From contig NZ_UWYY01000018.1 of the NCBI RefSeq assembly GCF_900608595.1, positions 1-64,000 on the forward strand: 64,000 bases of DNA, written 5' to 3'. Below are positions 1 to 7,565 of the stretch, piece by piece. The notes below the pieces were generated by a model. That model did not search any database. It was not told the DNA's origin and was given only the letters and a program-made list of their open reading frames with translations. Within the stretch, counting starts at the first letter, position 1, and every line of letters starts with the position of its first letter. The position numbers and the translations under genes are program-made. Source of the stretch: Promicromonospora panici. Its GTDB lineage: Bacteria > Actinomycetota > Actinomycetes > Actinomycetales > Cellulomonadaceae.

Positions 1-1491
1 CGGCTGGCGGTCGCGTTGGAGGGGGCCACGAAGGTGGACGAGGCCGTTCAGGGTGTCCGGGCCGTGCGGCGGGGTCGTGGGGTGCCGAACCAGGTCGGTG
101 CGGCGTTGCAGGCCAGCCCGCACGCGGGTGCGTCGTTCCTGGGCACGGCGCGGGTGTGGGTCACGCAGATGCCGCACACGTTCGATGCGCTGCGCACCGG
201 GGTGCTGTCCTCGTGGCGGGCGACGTTGATGGTGCGGGAGACGTCGCACCTGTCGGTGCAGGATCGGGCGCGGATCGATGAGGAGATCTGCGGCCCGGGA
301 AACCTGGCAGGGCTGTCCCGGCTGGGGACCAGGCGGCTGATCGCCCGGATCAAGGAGCTCGCCGGGCAGCTGGACGTGCACGCGTGTGTGAAGCAGAACG
401 CGAGGGCCGAGTCGCAGCGGTGTGTCTCGGTGCGTCCGGCACCGGATCTGATGGTGTATCTGACCGCGTTGGTCCCGATGCGGCAGGGGGTGCAGGCCTA
501 CGCCCAGCTCAAGGCCCACGCCGACGCGGCCAAGGCGACGGGGGACGGGCGGGGTGCCGGGCAGATCATGGCGGACACCCTGATCGAGCGGGTCACCGGC
601 CGTGAGCCCGGCAAGGCTGATGAGGTGCCGGTCACGATCAACCTGCTGGTCTCGGACCAGACGCTGCTGGCCGGTGGTGACCAGCCTGCCGTGGTGGTGG
701 AGGGCACGGCCGCGGGTGTGGGTAGCGTGCCGGGGCCGGTGGCGCGGAATCTGGTCGCGCACGGGCTGGACGCGGGCGCGGCGTGGTTGCGTGCGGTGTA
801 TGTCGACCCGCGGGGCCGGTTGCTGGCCACGACGTCGACGTCCCGGTTCCACCCGGCCGGCCTGGCGGTGTTGTTGCGGGCCAGGGAGCAGGGGATCTGT
901 GGCTCGTCGTGGTGCGACGCGCCGGTACGGCACATCGACCACATCGTCCCGCACGCGGAGGGTGGTGCGACGAGTCTGGACAACGGGCAGGGGTTGTGTG
1001 CTCGGTGTAATCACGCGAAGCAGGCACCGGGGTGGTCACAACGGGTCACCGAGGTCGACGGCCGGCACGCGGTGCAGACGGTCACGCCGACGGGGCACAC
1101 GTCCGTCTCCGTCGCGCCCGCACCACCAAAGCCGGTCACGCTCACGGGGCACGAGCACTCGTCGCTCGCGCCCCAGCCGCCCGATCCCGTCAGCGAGCCA
1201 AACCTGGTCAGCGGGCCAACTCCGGCGACAGAGCCGGACCCGGTCAGTGGGGACGCCAAGGACGGCGCCGGGCAATCGACACCGCCGTGGACCCCCGCGG
1301 TCGGCATGTCCGGCCCGGCGCCGGGGCGTGTCCCGCGTAGCCGGTACAGCATCGGCTGTCACACCAGACGCGACCGTGGCGCGATCGCGTACCGCCCGCC
1401 CGGGCGACGTGAGCAGGTCGGTCCCGGGCGCCGGCCACGGTCCCGACCCGACCTCGCCTGGGCACACCCACGCGGGGCACATACGCCCTGA
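1..1491 (+). CDS. DUF222 / HNH endonuclease domain protein, 5'-truncated
   Basis: The reading frame is open from the first base of the window, so the N-terminus lies outside; the TTG at 16 is unlikely to be the real start. The visible part is the end of a DUF222 region followed by an HNH nuclease module around residues 300-340. The HNH residues are readable: a C of SSWCDAP, the HIDHIVP core, the asparagine of TSLDNGQ and the CARCNHAK metal-binding pair. The C-terminal 130 residues are proline-rich and low in complexity, as is common in this family. Such proteins occur in many copies in actinobacterial genomes; their targets are mostly unknown and some may belong to mobile DNA. Family call is firm, function is not. 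Confidence 0.85.
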   Translation, partial: RLAVALEGATKVDEAVQGVRAVRRGRGVPNQVGAALQASPHAGASFLGTARVWVTQMPHTFDALRTGVLSSWRATLMVRETSHLSVQDRARIDEEICGPGNLAGLSRLGTRRLIARIKELAGQLDVHACVKQNARAESQRCVSVRPAPDLMVYLTALVPMRQGVQAYAQLKAHADAAKATGDGRGAGQIMADTLIERVTGREPGKADEVPVTINLLVSDQTLLAGGDQPAVVVEGTAAGVGSVPGPVARNLVAHGLDAGAAWLRAVYVDPRGRLLATTSTSRFHPAGLAVLLRAREQGICGSSWCDAPVRHIDHIVPHAEGGATSLDNGQGLCARCNHAKQAPGWSQRVTEVDGRHAVQTVTPTGHTSVSVAPAPPKPVTLTGHEHSSLAPQPPDPVSEPNLVSGPTPATEPDPVSGDAKDGAGQSTPPWTPAVGMSGPAPGRVPRSRYSIGCHTRRDRGAIAYRPPGRREQVGPGRRPRSRPDLAWAHPRGAHTP

Positions 1492-1550
1492 ACCGGCGAC
1501 CGCCGCGAGCCGACACTCCCGGCGGCCTTCGGCATGCCCGGGACCGGTTG

Positions 1551-2702
1551 TCACCAGATCTGTTCGGCCCACTCCGGGTGGTCGATGAACGGGTTCCGGT
1601 TGCCCTGCCAGTCGGTATAGATGATCTCGTTGCGCCGGCGCTCGGTCGTCGAGACCGGGTCGGCCGCGTGCCAGGCGAGCAGCACTGAGATTTTCCCGTG
1701 CAGCGGCACCGACCCGTTCGATGTCGAGTCGTTCAGCTCGAGGTTGGGCCACCCGTCGTCGCCCTCGTACCGCACGGCCATGTAGAAGAGCATCCGGGCG
1801 ACGTCGCCCTTGACGTTGTCGGCGGGCTCGAACGAGTCGGCGTCGGTGAAGCAGTCCGGGCACTGGTAGACGGCGGACCCGCCGTTGTCGAAGTCCTTGT
1901 TGCCCCGGGTCGAGTTGACGGTGACGTCGGTGGGGCGCAGGTGGTGCAGGTCGGTGCCGGGGCCGGTTGCGGTGCCGAAGCCGCCGTGGCTCTGGGCCCA
2001 GGTGTGCTCCCGGTTCCAGTCGTCGGGATCGCCACCGTTGCTGGTCTTCGAGATCGACGTGCCTGAGTACAGCTCGATGACGTTGTTCGGGTTGTTCGGG
2101 TCCTCGTCGGTCTCGCGCAGCGCGGTCCACACGGTCGCGTAGCTCACCCCGGTGTGGTTGTCGATGATGCCGTGCAGGGCGGAGCGCAGCGCGGTCCCCG
2201 TCCGGCCGGCCGCCGCGTCGTAGTAGCCGACGGGCTCCGTCGGAGTACCTCCCCCGGACCCCACGACCGCGAACGCGGTGCCGTTCCGGAGCCCGGCATG
2301 GGAGAAGTAGGCAGACAGGGTGCCGGTGACGTCGAGCTGTCGACCCATCAGGCCGGGGTTGGACGCGAGGCCGTAGCCGGAGCGGAAGGCGGTGGGGATC
2401 TGGACGTAGATCATCCGCGCGGTGCTGGTCTCGCCCGGAGCGTCGGCAAGGGCCAGCGCGTAGTCGTTCGGGAAGCCGCTGGTGACCACGGTGCTGGTAG
2501 CGGTCGGCTGCCCGACGACGTACCCGCGCACGGTGGCGATCGAGCCGTTCTGGGTGGAGATCGCCGACGTCACGCTGATCGGGGTGGCCGCATGGCCGGG
2601 CGCCGAGGCGCTGACCTGGGCCAGGGTCAGGGCAAGGAGCACCAAGGCGAGGGAAAAGGCCAGAAAAGCGGGCCGCGCTGGGCGCCCGAGCAGTTGCCGC
2701 AT
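1551..2702 (-). CDS. Secreted endonuclease I family nuclease
   Basis: About 383 residues. The start is the ATG at 2702, directly before a signal peptide (MRQLLGRP, then a long hydrophobic run ending near SASAPGHA); the open frame continues far upstream but only as a shadow of ppx. Residues 40-150 form a beta-rich N-terminal module and residues 165-383 the endonuclease I (EndA/NucM) domain. The signature DDWNREHTWAQSHGG with its catalytic histidine, followed by DLHHLRPTD and RGNKDFDN, matches the family. These are extracellular, Mg-dependent, non-specific nucleases that probably recover nucleotides and phosphate from DNA. No good Shine-Dalgarno precedes the start. It is transcribed away from ppx. 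Confidence 0.85.
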   Translation of the reverse strand: MRQLLGRPARPAFLAFSLALVLLALTLAQVSASAPGHAATPISVTSAISTQNGSIATVRGYVVGQPTATSTVVTSGFPNDYALALADAPGETSTARMIYVQIPTAFRSGYGLASNPGLMGRQLDVTGTLSAYFSHAGLRNGTAFAVVGSGGGTPTEPVGYYDAAAGRTGTALRSALHGIIDNHTGVSYATVWTALRETDEDPNNPNNVIELYSGTSISKTSNGGDPDDWNREHTWAQSHGGFGTATGPGTDLHHLRPTDVTVNSTRGNKDFDNGGSAVYQCPDCFTDADSFEPADNVKGDVARMLFYMAVRYEGDDGWPNLELNDSTSNGSVPLHGKISVLLAWHAADPVSTTERRRNEIIYTDWQGNRNPFIDHPEWAEQIW

Positions 2703-2834
2703 GACCGGACCGTAGGCGAGCAAAGTAGAGCAGATATCACCAATGGGTAAATTCTGCACATATAGGGTAGGTGCAATTGCGCAAGGCGCGGACCGTCCAG
2801 CTGCCGGTCGCCCGACCGGAGTACCGTCTGCACC
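2703..2834. promoter_or_regulatory. AT-rich divergent promoter region
   Basis: This 132-bp gap separates the divergent nuclease and ppx genes. Bases 2720-2790 are clearly richer in A and T than anything nearby. TANNNT-type -10 candidates occur on both strands (for example around 2762-2767 on plus). No palindromic operator was recognised. Confidence 0.4.
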
Positions 2835-3776
2835 ATGCGTCTGGGCGTGCTCGACATCGGTTCCAACACGGGGCACCTGCTCGTCGTCGATGCCCATGGT
2901 GGCGCGGCGCCGCTGCCCGCCTCCTCCCACAAGCAGCCGCTGCGCCTCGCCGAGCACCTGGACGACCAGGGCGCGGTCGGTCAGGCGGGCGTGGACGCCC
3001 TCGTGGAGTTCACCGCGCAGGCCCTGCTCGTCGCGGAGGAACGGGGCTGCTCGGAGACGCTCGCCTTCGCGACGTCCGCCGTGCGCGACGCCGTGAACTC
3101 CGAGACGGTGCTCAAGACGGTGCGTGAGCGCACCGGGGTGCGGCTCGAGGTGCTCAGCGGCGAGGATGAGGCCCGGCTGACGTTCCTGGCTGTGCGCCGC
3201 TGGTTCGGCTGGTCGGCCGGCCGCCTGGCCGTGTTCGACATCGGCGGCGGCTCCCTGGAGATCGCCGGCGGTTCCGACGAGGCGCCCGACGCCGCATGGT
3301 CGCTCCCGCTCGGGGCGGCGCGGCTCGCCCGCACGCACTTCGGCGACGTGCCCGACGCCGGAGCGCTGCGCGACCTGCGCCGCGACCTGCGCGCCGACAT
3401 CGCGCGGAACGCCGGGAACCTGCTGCGCAGCGGCCGGCCCGACCGCGCGGCCGCGACCTCCAAGACCTTCCGGTCGCTCGCGCGGATCTGCGGGGCCGCC
3501 CCGGCGGGTGACGGGCCGCTGGTGCGGCGAGTGCTGCGGCTCGAGACGCTCCGCGAACGCGTCGAGGAGCTGACCACCATGCCCGCCGACGCCCTGGCCG
3601 GGCTGCCCGGCGTCTCGCCGAGCAGGGCCCACCAGATCGTGCCGGGCGCGCTCGTCGCCGAGGCATGCATGGACGTCTTCGATCTGGCCGAGCTCGAGAT
3701 CTGCCCGTGGGCGCTGCGCGAGGGAGTGATCCTTCAGCGCCTCGACCAGATGCCCCACATCGTCGGGGTCGGCTGA
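2835..3776 (+). CDS. ppx: Ppx/GppA phosphatase family protein (exopolyphosphatase-like)
   Basis: 313 residues, the usual length of actinobacterial single-domain-pair Ppx proteins, which lack the C-terminal HD part of long Ppx/GppA enzymes. The ASKHA fold motifs are in place: phosphate-1 loop LDIGSNTGHLLV at residues 6-17, FATSAVRDA near 77, LSGEDEARLTF near 110 and phosphate-2 loop VFDIGGGSLE near 134-143. The family hydrolyses the terminal phosphate of polyphosphate or pppGpp; which substrate is used here cannot be read from the sequence. ATG at 2835 lies at the start of the conserved fold, so the start is sound. It converges on the iron ABC operon. Confidence 0.88.
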   Translation: MRLGVLDIGSNTGHLLVVDAHGGAAPLPASSHKQPLRLAEHLDDQGAVGQAGVDALVEFTAQALLVAEERGCSETLAFATSAVRDAVNSETVLKTVRERTGVRLEVLSGEDEARLTFLAVRRWFGWSAGRLAVFDIGGGSLEIAGGSDEAPDAAWSLPLGAARLARTHFGDVPDAGALRDLRRDLRADIARNAGNLLRSGRPDRAAATSKTFRSLARICGAAPAGDGPLVRRVLRLETLRERVEELTTMPADALAGLPGVSPSRAHQIVPGALVAEACMDVFDLAELEICPWALREGVILQRLDQMPHIVGVG

Positions 3777-3786
3777 GCCCAGAGCG

Positions 3787-3819
3787 GGCTGAGCCGGGAG
3801 CAGAACCGCAGCCTCAGCC
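3787..3819. terminator. Possible bidirectional hairpin between ppx and the iron ABC operon
   Basis: GGCTGAG at 3787-3793 pairs with CTCAGCC at 3813-3819, with a GC-rich loop. It lies between two convergent genes and overlaps the stop codon of the ATPase gene. There is no T-run, so intrinsic termination is only a suggestion. Confidence 0.3.
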
Positions 3820-4914
3820 GACGCCCAGGGAGTCCGCCGGCCGGCCGTCGCGTGCGCCGAGCGAGCGCGGGTAGGTGCGCACCCCGCCCAGCACGCGAAC
3901 GCCGACGAGCTCGCCGATGGCCGGCGCGTCCACACCGAGGACGCGGGACCGAAGCGGGTCCCCGGACTCTTCGTCCGTCGGATCGAGCTCGACGAGGGCG
4001 TCGTGCCCGAAGTAGTCGACGTCGCGCACGACGGCGTCCAGCACGCCCGCACCGGGCGGGGTCAGGGTGAGCTGCTCGGGGCGGATCATCACGTCGACGT
4101 CGCCGGCGGCGTCGCCGTCGACGGAAGCCCCGTGCACCGGCAGCCTCCCGAGCCGGCAGGTAACGCTGCCGTCGGCCGCGCTGCCCGCGATGAGCAGCGC
4201 GTCGCCGAGGAACTCCGCCACCTCGGCGTCGACCGGCTCGCGATAGACGGTCCTGGGACTGGCGACCTGCCGGAACCGGCCGGCCTTGAGGATAGCGACC
4301 TCGTCGGCGAACGAGAGCGCCTCGTCCTGGTCGTGCGTGACCAGGACCGTCGTGGCGCCGGTCGCGCGCAGGGCCCGGGCGGTCGCCTCGCGCGTCGCGG
4401 CCCGCAGCGCCGTGTCCAGCGACGAGAACGGCTCGTCGAGCAGGATCAGGCCCGGGCGGGGGGCGAGCGCCCGCGCCAGGGCGACGCGTTGCTGCTGGCC
4501 GCCGGAGAGCTGGTCAGGATGCCGCTCCGCGATCGCGGAGGGCAGGCCGACGAGGTCGAGCAGCTCGAGCACGCGGTCGTGGTGGCGTCGTCGTGGCCAA
4601 GGCAGCCCGAACGCGATGTTCCCGGCGACCGACAGATGGGGGAAGAGCGCGCCGTCCTGCCGGACGTAGCCCACGCCGCGGCGCTCGGGCGGCAGCCACG
4701 TGCCAGGGCCCGCGACGGTCCGGCCCCCGACCGTCACCGTGCCCGACCCGGGCCGCAGGAAGCCGGCCACCACCCGCAGAAGCGTCGTCTTGCCGCTGCC
4801 GGAACCGCCCAGCACCGCCGTCGTCGCGCCCTCGGCGACGGTGAGCTCGACGTCGTCGAGCACCGTCTCGGCGCCGTACCCGGCGCTGAGGCCGACAATC
4901 TTGAGCTCGCTCAT
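3814..4914 (-). CDS. fbpC: Ferric iron ABC transporter ATP-binding protein (FbpC-like)
   Basis: 366 residues. The nucleotide-binding domain shows the Walker A loop GGSGSGKTTLL at residues 36-46, the Q-loop in YVRQDGALFP, the signature LSGGQQQR near 140, Walker B LILLDEPFSSLD and the H-loop VLVTHDQDEAL. A TOBE-type regulatory extension of about 130 residues follows, ending in a disordered tail. The family energises import of ferric iron, thiamine, spermidine or maltose; iron is the best call because the partner binding protein is of the FbpA type and the operon starts at an IdeR-like box. The start overlaps the permease stop by 4 bp (ATGA), so translation is probably coupled. Confidence 0.85.
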   Translation of the reverse strand: MSELKIVGLSAGYGAETVLDDVELTVAEGATTAVLGGSGSGKTTLLRVVAGFLRPGSGTVTVGGRTVAGPGTWLPPERRGVGYVRQDGALFPHLSVAGNIAFGLPWPRRRHHDRVLELLDLVGLPSAIAERHPDQLSGGQQQRVALARALAPRPGLILLDEPFSSLDTALRAATREATARALRATGATTVLVTHDQDEALSFADEVAILKAGRFRQVASPRTVYREPVDAEVAEFLGDALLIAGSAADGSVTCRLGRLPVHGASVDGDAAGDVDVMIRPEQLTLTPPGAGVLDAVVRDVDYFGHDALVELDPTDEESGDPLRSRVLGVDAPAIGELVGVRVLGGVRTYPRSLGARDGRPADSLGVG

Positions 4915-6476
4915 CGCTCCTCCAGGATCTGCCGCCGCAGCAAGATGGTGAGCGGCACCGACATGGCGATCATCACGGCGGCGTAGGGGGCCGCACCGGC
5001 GTAGTCCAGCTCGCTCGCCTCGCGCCAGAAGGCGAGCGCGAGGGTGTCCGTCCCGGTGGGGGCGAGCAGCAGCGTGGCGGTCAGCTCAGTGTTGACCGCG
5101 AGCGCCACCAGCACCAGCGCGGTCAGCACAGACGGCGCGACGAGCGGCAGGACGACGCGGACGAGCGTCGCCGGACCGCTCAGCCCCAGGGATCGCGCGG
5201 CTTCGGAGAGCTCCGGGCGCGACGCCGCGAGCCCCGCGCGCAGCGAGACCATCGCCCGGGGCAGGAACAGGATCGCGTAGGCCAGCACGATCAGCCCCAC
5301 CGTCTGGTAGGCGGGCCGGGCCCACCGGACGGCGAGCGTGACCAGGGCCAGCCCGATGACGACGCCTGGAAGCGCGCTCGCGACGAACGTCGTCCGCTCG
5401 AGCAGCAGGGCCAGTCCCGACCGATGGCGATTGAGCAGCCAGGCCCCCGGCAGGGCGGCGACGACGGCCGCCACGGCGCCCAGCGCGGCGAGACCGAGGG
5501 TGCTCAGGGTCACCTGCACCAGCCCGGCGTCGAGCCCGGAACCAGCGGCGACGCCGTGGAGCAGCCACCGGACCACCGTGGCGACGGGGACGGCGACCGA
5601 GAGCGCGACCAGCACGCCGAGGAAGGCCAGCGCGGGCGCCGTCCAGCCGCCGAGGGCGGTGGGCACGGCACGCCGCTGGACGCCCGACCCGACCCGGGCC
5701 ACCCGGTGCCGGCCCCGAGCCACCAGGTCGAGCACGAGCGCCACGAGACAGAGCGTGAGCAGCACCGAGGCGAGCAGGCTGCTGGACGTGCTGCTGAACC
5801 CGACGGCGTACTGCTGCATGATCGCGGTGGTGAAGGTCTGGAAGCGCATCATCTCCAGCACGCCGTACTCGGCCAGGAGATGGAGCGCGACCAGCAGCGC
5901 CCCGCCGCTCAGGGCGGGTCGCAGCCGCGGCAGCAGGGTGCGCACGACGGCGGCGGCCGGTGACAGGCCGAGGGAGCGGGCCGCCTCCTCGTCGCCGGGG
6001 TCGAGCGTCCGCAGCATGGCCGCCACCGGGAGGAACACGAACGGGAAGTACGCCAGCGTGGTGACCAGTGCCGCGCCCCCGAAGCCGTCGAGCCACGGCG
6101 CCACGGTGACCCAGGCGTAGGCGCTCACGAACGAGGGCACGGCCAGCGGTGCCAGGAGCAGGGTGCGCCACACCCCGGCCCCGGGCAGCGCGGTGCGCTC
6201 GACGAGCCAGGCGGCGGCCACGCCCACGACGACGGTGGCCGGCACCGTGACGGCGAACAGCAGCCCGGTGTTCGTGAGCAACTCGCCCACGCGGGGGCGC
6301 AGCAGGTAGCTCGCCGCCTCGCCCGGGTCGGCGGAGAGCGCGTCGGGGACGACGACGAGCAGCGGCAGGAGGGTGAGCGCGGCCACCAGGGCCGCGGCCA
6401 CGGCGACGCCGCGCGTGCCGAGGCCGTGTGCCCCGACGCCGCGCGGCCCGCCCAATGCCCTAAAGGATGCCGGCAT
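4911..6476 (-). CDS. fbpB: Ferric iron ABC transporter permease, fused two-half type (FbpB-like)
   Basis: 521 residues with about twelve membrane segments, made of two homologous halves as in FbpB/SfuB. Each half carries an EAA loop that docks the ATPase: DPGDEEAARSLGLSPAAAV in the first and ELSEAARSLGLSG in the second. This architecture is characteristic of ferric-ion ABC importers, in which one chain forms the whole channel. The predicted start overlaps the upstream binding-protein gene by 17 bp and the stop overlaps fbpC by 4 bp, so the three genes are one transcription unit. A slightly later start within the first 20 codons is possible. Confidence 0.87.
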   Translation of the reverse strand: MPASFRALGGPRGVGAHGLGTRGVAVAAALVAALTLLPLLVVVPDALSADPGEAASYLLRPRVGELLTNTGLLFAVTVPATVVVGVAAAWLVERTALPGAGVWRTLLLAPLAVPSFVSAYAWVTVAPWLDGFGGAALVTTLAYFPFVFLPVAAMLRTLDPGDEEAARSLGLSPAAAVVRTLLPRLRPALSGGALLVALHLLAEYGVLEMMRFQTFTTAIMQQYAVGFSSTSSSLLASVLLTLCLVALVLDLVARGRHRVARVGSGVQRRAVPTALGGWTAPALAFLGVLVALSVAVPVATVVRWLLHGVAAGSGLDAGLVQVTLSTLGLAALGAVAAVVAALPGAWLLNRHRSGLALLLERTTFVASALPGVVIGLALVTLAVRWARPAYQTVGLIVLAYAILFLPRAMVSLRAGLAASRPELSEAARSLGLSGPATLVRVVLPLVAPSVLTALVLVALAVNTELTATLLLAPTGTDTLALAFWREASELDYAGAAPYAAVMIAMSVPLTILLRRQILEER

Positions 6477-7497
6477 CCGTCATCATCGTGACCACGTCGT
6501 CGGAGTTGAGGGTGAACGGGTCGACCGGAGGGGCGTCGAGGTCGGTCAGCGGCGGCAGCGCCGGGTCGGACGCGACCCCGGTGCCGACCGCGTACTCCAT
6601 CGACCCGCTGTCGACCAGCACCTGCTGGCCCTCCGGTCCGGTGACGTAGGCCAGGAACTGCTGGGCCTCGTCCGGCCTGTCCGAGGAGGTGAGCACGCCG
6701 CCGGCCGACAGGCTGACGAACGCGCCGGGGTCCTCGTTGCCGAAGTAGTGCAGCTTCGTGTTCGCGCTGCCCTCCTTGTCGGCGGCCTGGTCGCGGTACC
6801 AGTAGTAGTGGTACATGATCCCGACCGGCACCTCGCCGGCGTTGACGGCCTGCATGGTGGCGATGTTGTTCTGGTAGACCTCGGCGTTCTCGGCCAGCGC
6901 GTCGAGCCAGGCCTGGGTCTCCTGCTCGCCCTGGTCGGACAGCATTCCGGCCACGATGGCCTGGAAGTCCGCGCCGCCGGGCGCCGCGCCCCACCGGCCG
7001 GCCCACTCGGGCTCGGCGAGGTCCATGATCGACGTCGGGAGCTCGTCCTCGCTGATCTCGTCCGTGTTGTAGACGAGCACCGTCGACCGGGCGGCGATCG
7101 CCGTCCACGCCCCGGACGACGGCGCCATACCCTCCCCGACCTGCGCCACCGTCTCCTGGTCCACCGGCGCGAGGAGGCCCGCACGCTCGACGATGGTCAT
7201 CGCGGGGGAGTTCTCCGTCAGGAAGACGTCGGCCGGCGACGCGTCGCCCTCCTCGACGATCATGTGCCCCATGGAGGCGTCCTGGCCCTCGCGCACCTGG
7301 GTCTTGATGCCCGTCTCCTCCGTGAACGCCTGGGCCCACGCCTCGGTGACGTTGCGGTGCTGGGAGGAGTAGATCTGCAGCGCGTCGGGGTCCGCCTCGA
7401 AGGCGTCCTCACCCGATCCGCCGCCGCAGGCGGCGAGCGCCAGGGGCAGGGTCAGGGTGAGCAGGGCGGCGGCGCCGAGGTGTCGTCTCTGGGGCAC
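6460..7497 (-). CDS. fbpA: Ferric iron ABC transporter substrate-binding lipoprotein (FbpA-like)
   Basis: 345 residues. A lipoprotein signal ends in the lipobox LALAACGGG, so the mature protein is anchored at cysteine about 24. The binding fold begins with ALQIYSSQHRNVTEAWAQ, typical of FbpA-class transferrin-like iron binders. IMYHYYWYRDQ near residue 220 holds the paired tyrosines that ligate ferric iron in this family. It delivers iron to the permease encoded directly downstream. The gene lies 61 bp after the adenylation-acyltransferase gene on the same strand with no obvious promoter of its own, so the IdeR-like box at 10202-10220 probably controls it too. Confidence 0.87.
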   Translation of the reverse strand: MPQRRHLGAAALLTLTLPLALAACGGGSGEDAFEADPDALQIYSSQHRNVTEAWAQAFTEETGIKTQVREGQDASMGHMIVEEGDASPADVFLTENSPAMTIVERAGLLAPVDQETVAQVGEGMAPSSGAWTAIAARSTVLVYNTDEISEDELPTSIMDLAEPEWAGRWGAAPGGADFQAIVAGMLSDQGEQETQAWLDALAENAEVYQNNIATMQAVNAGEVPVGIMYHYYWYRDQAADKEGSANTKLHYFGNEDPGAFVSLSAGGVLTSSDRPDEAQQFLAYVTGPEGQQVLVDSGSMEYAVGTGVASDPALPPLTDLDAPPVDPFTLNSDDVVTMMTDAGIL

Positions 7498-7518
7498 TGG
7501 AGTGTCTCGTCTCTGGGT

Positions 7519-7565
7519 TCTTCAGCGGGGATCTTCAGCGGTGTTTGTGCGGAGGTCTTCAGCGG
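7519..7565. repeat. Three short direct repeats at a gene junction
   Basis: TCTTCAGCGG occurs at 7519-7528, 7532-7541 and 7556-7565, in the 61-bp gap upstream of fbpA; the last copy covers the stop codon of the preceding gene. The copies look like recent short duplications. No regulator is known to me for this sequence. Confidence 0.7.

Noticed and set aside
1551..4052. 833-codon minus-strand open frame covering both the nuclease and ppx
   Set aside because: Only the part to 2702 has family motifs and a signal peptide; the rest is the open reverse strand of ppx, common in GC-rich DNA.
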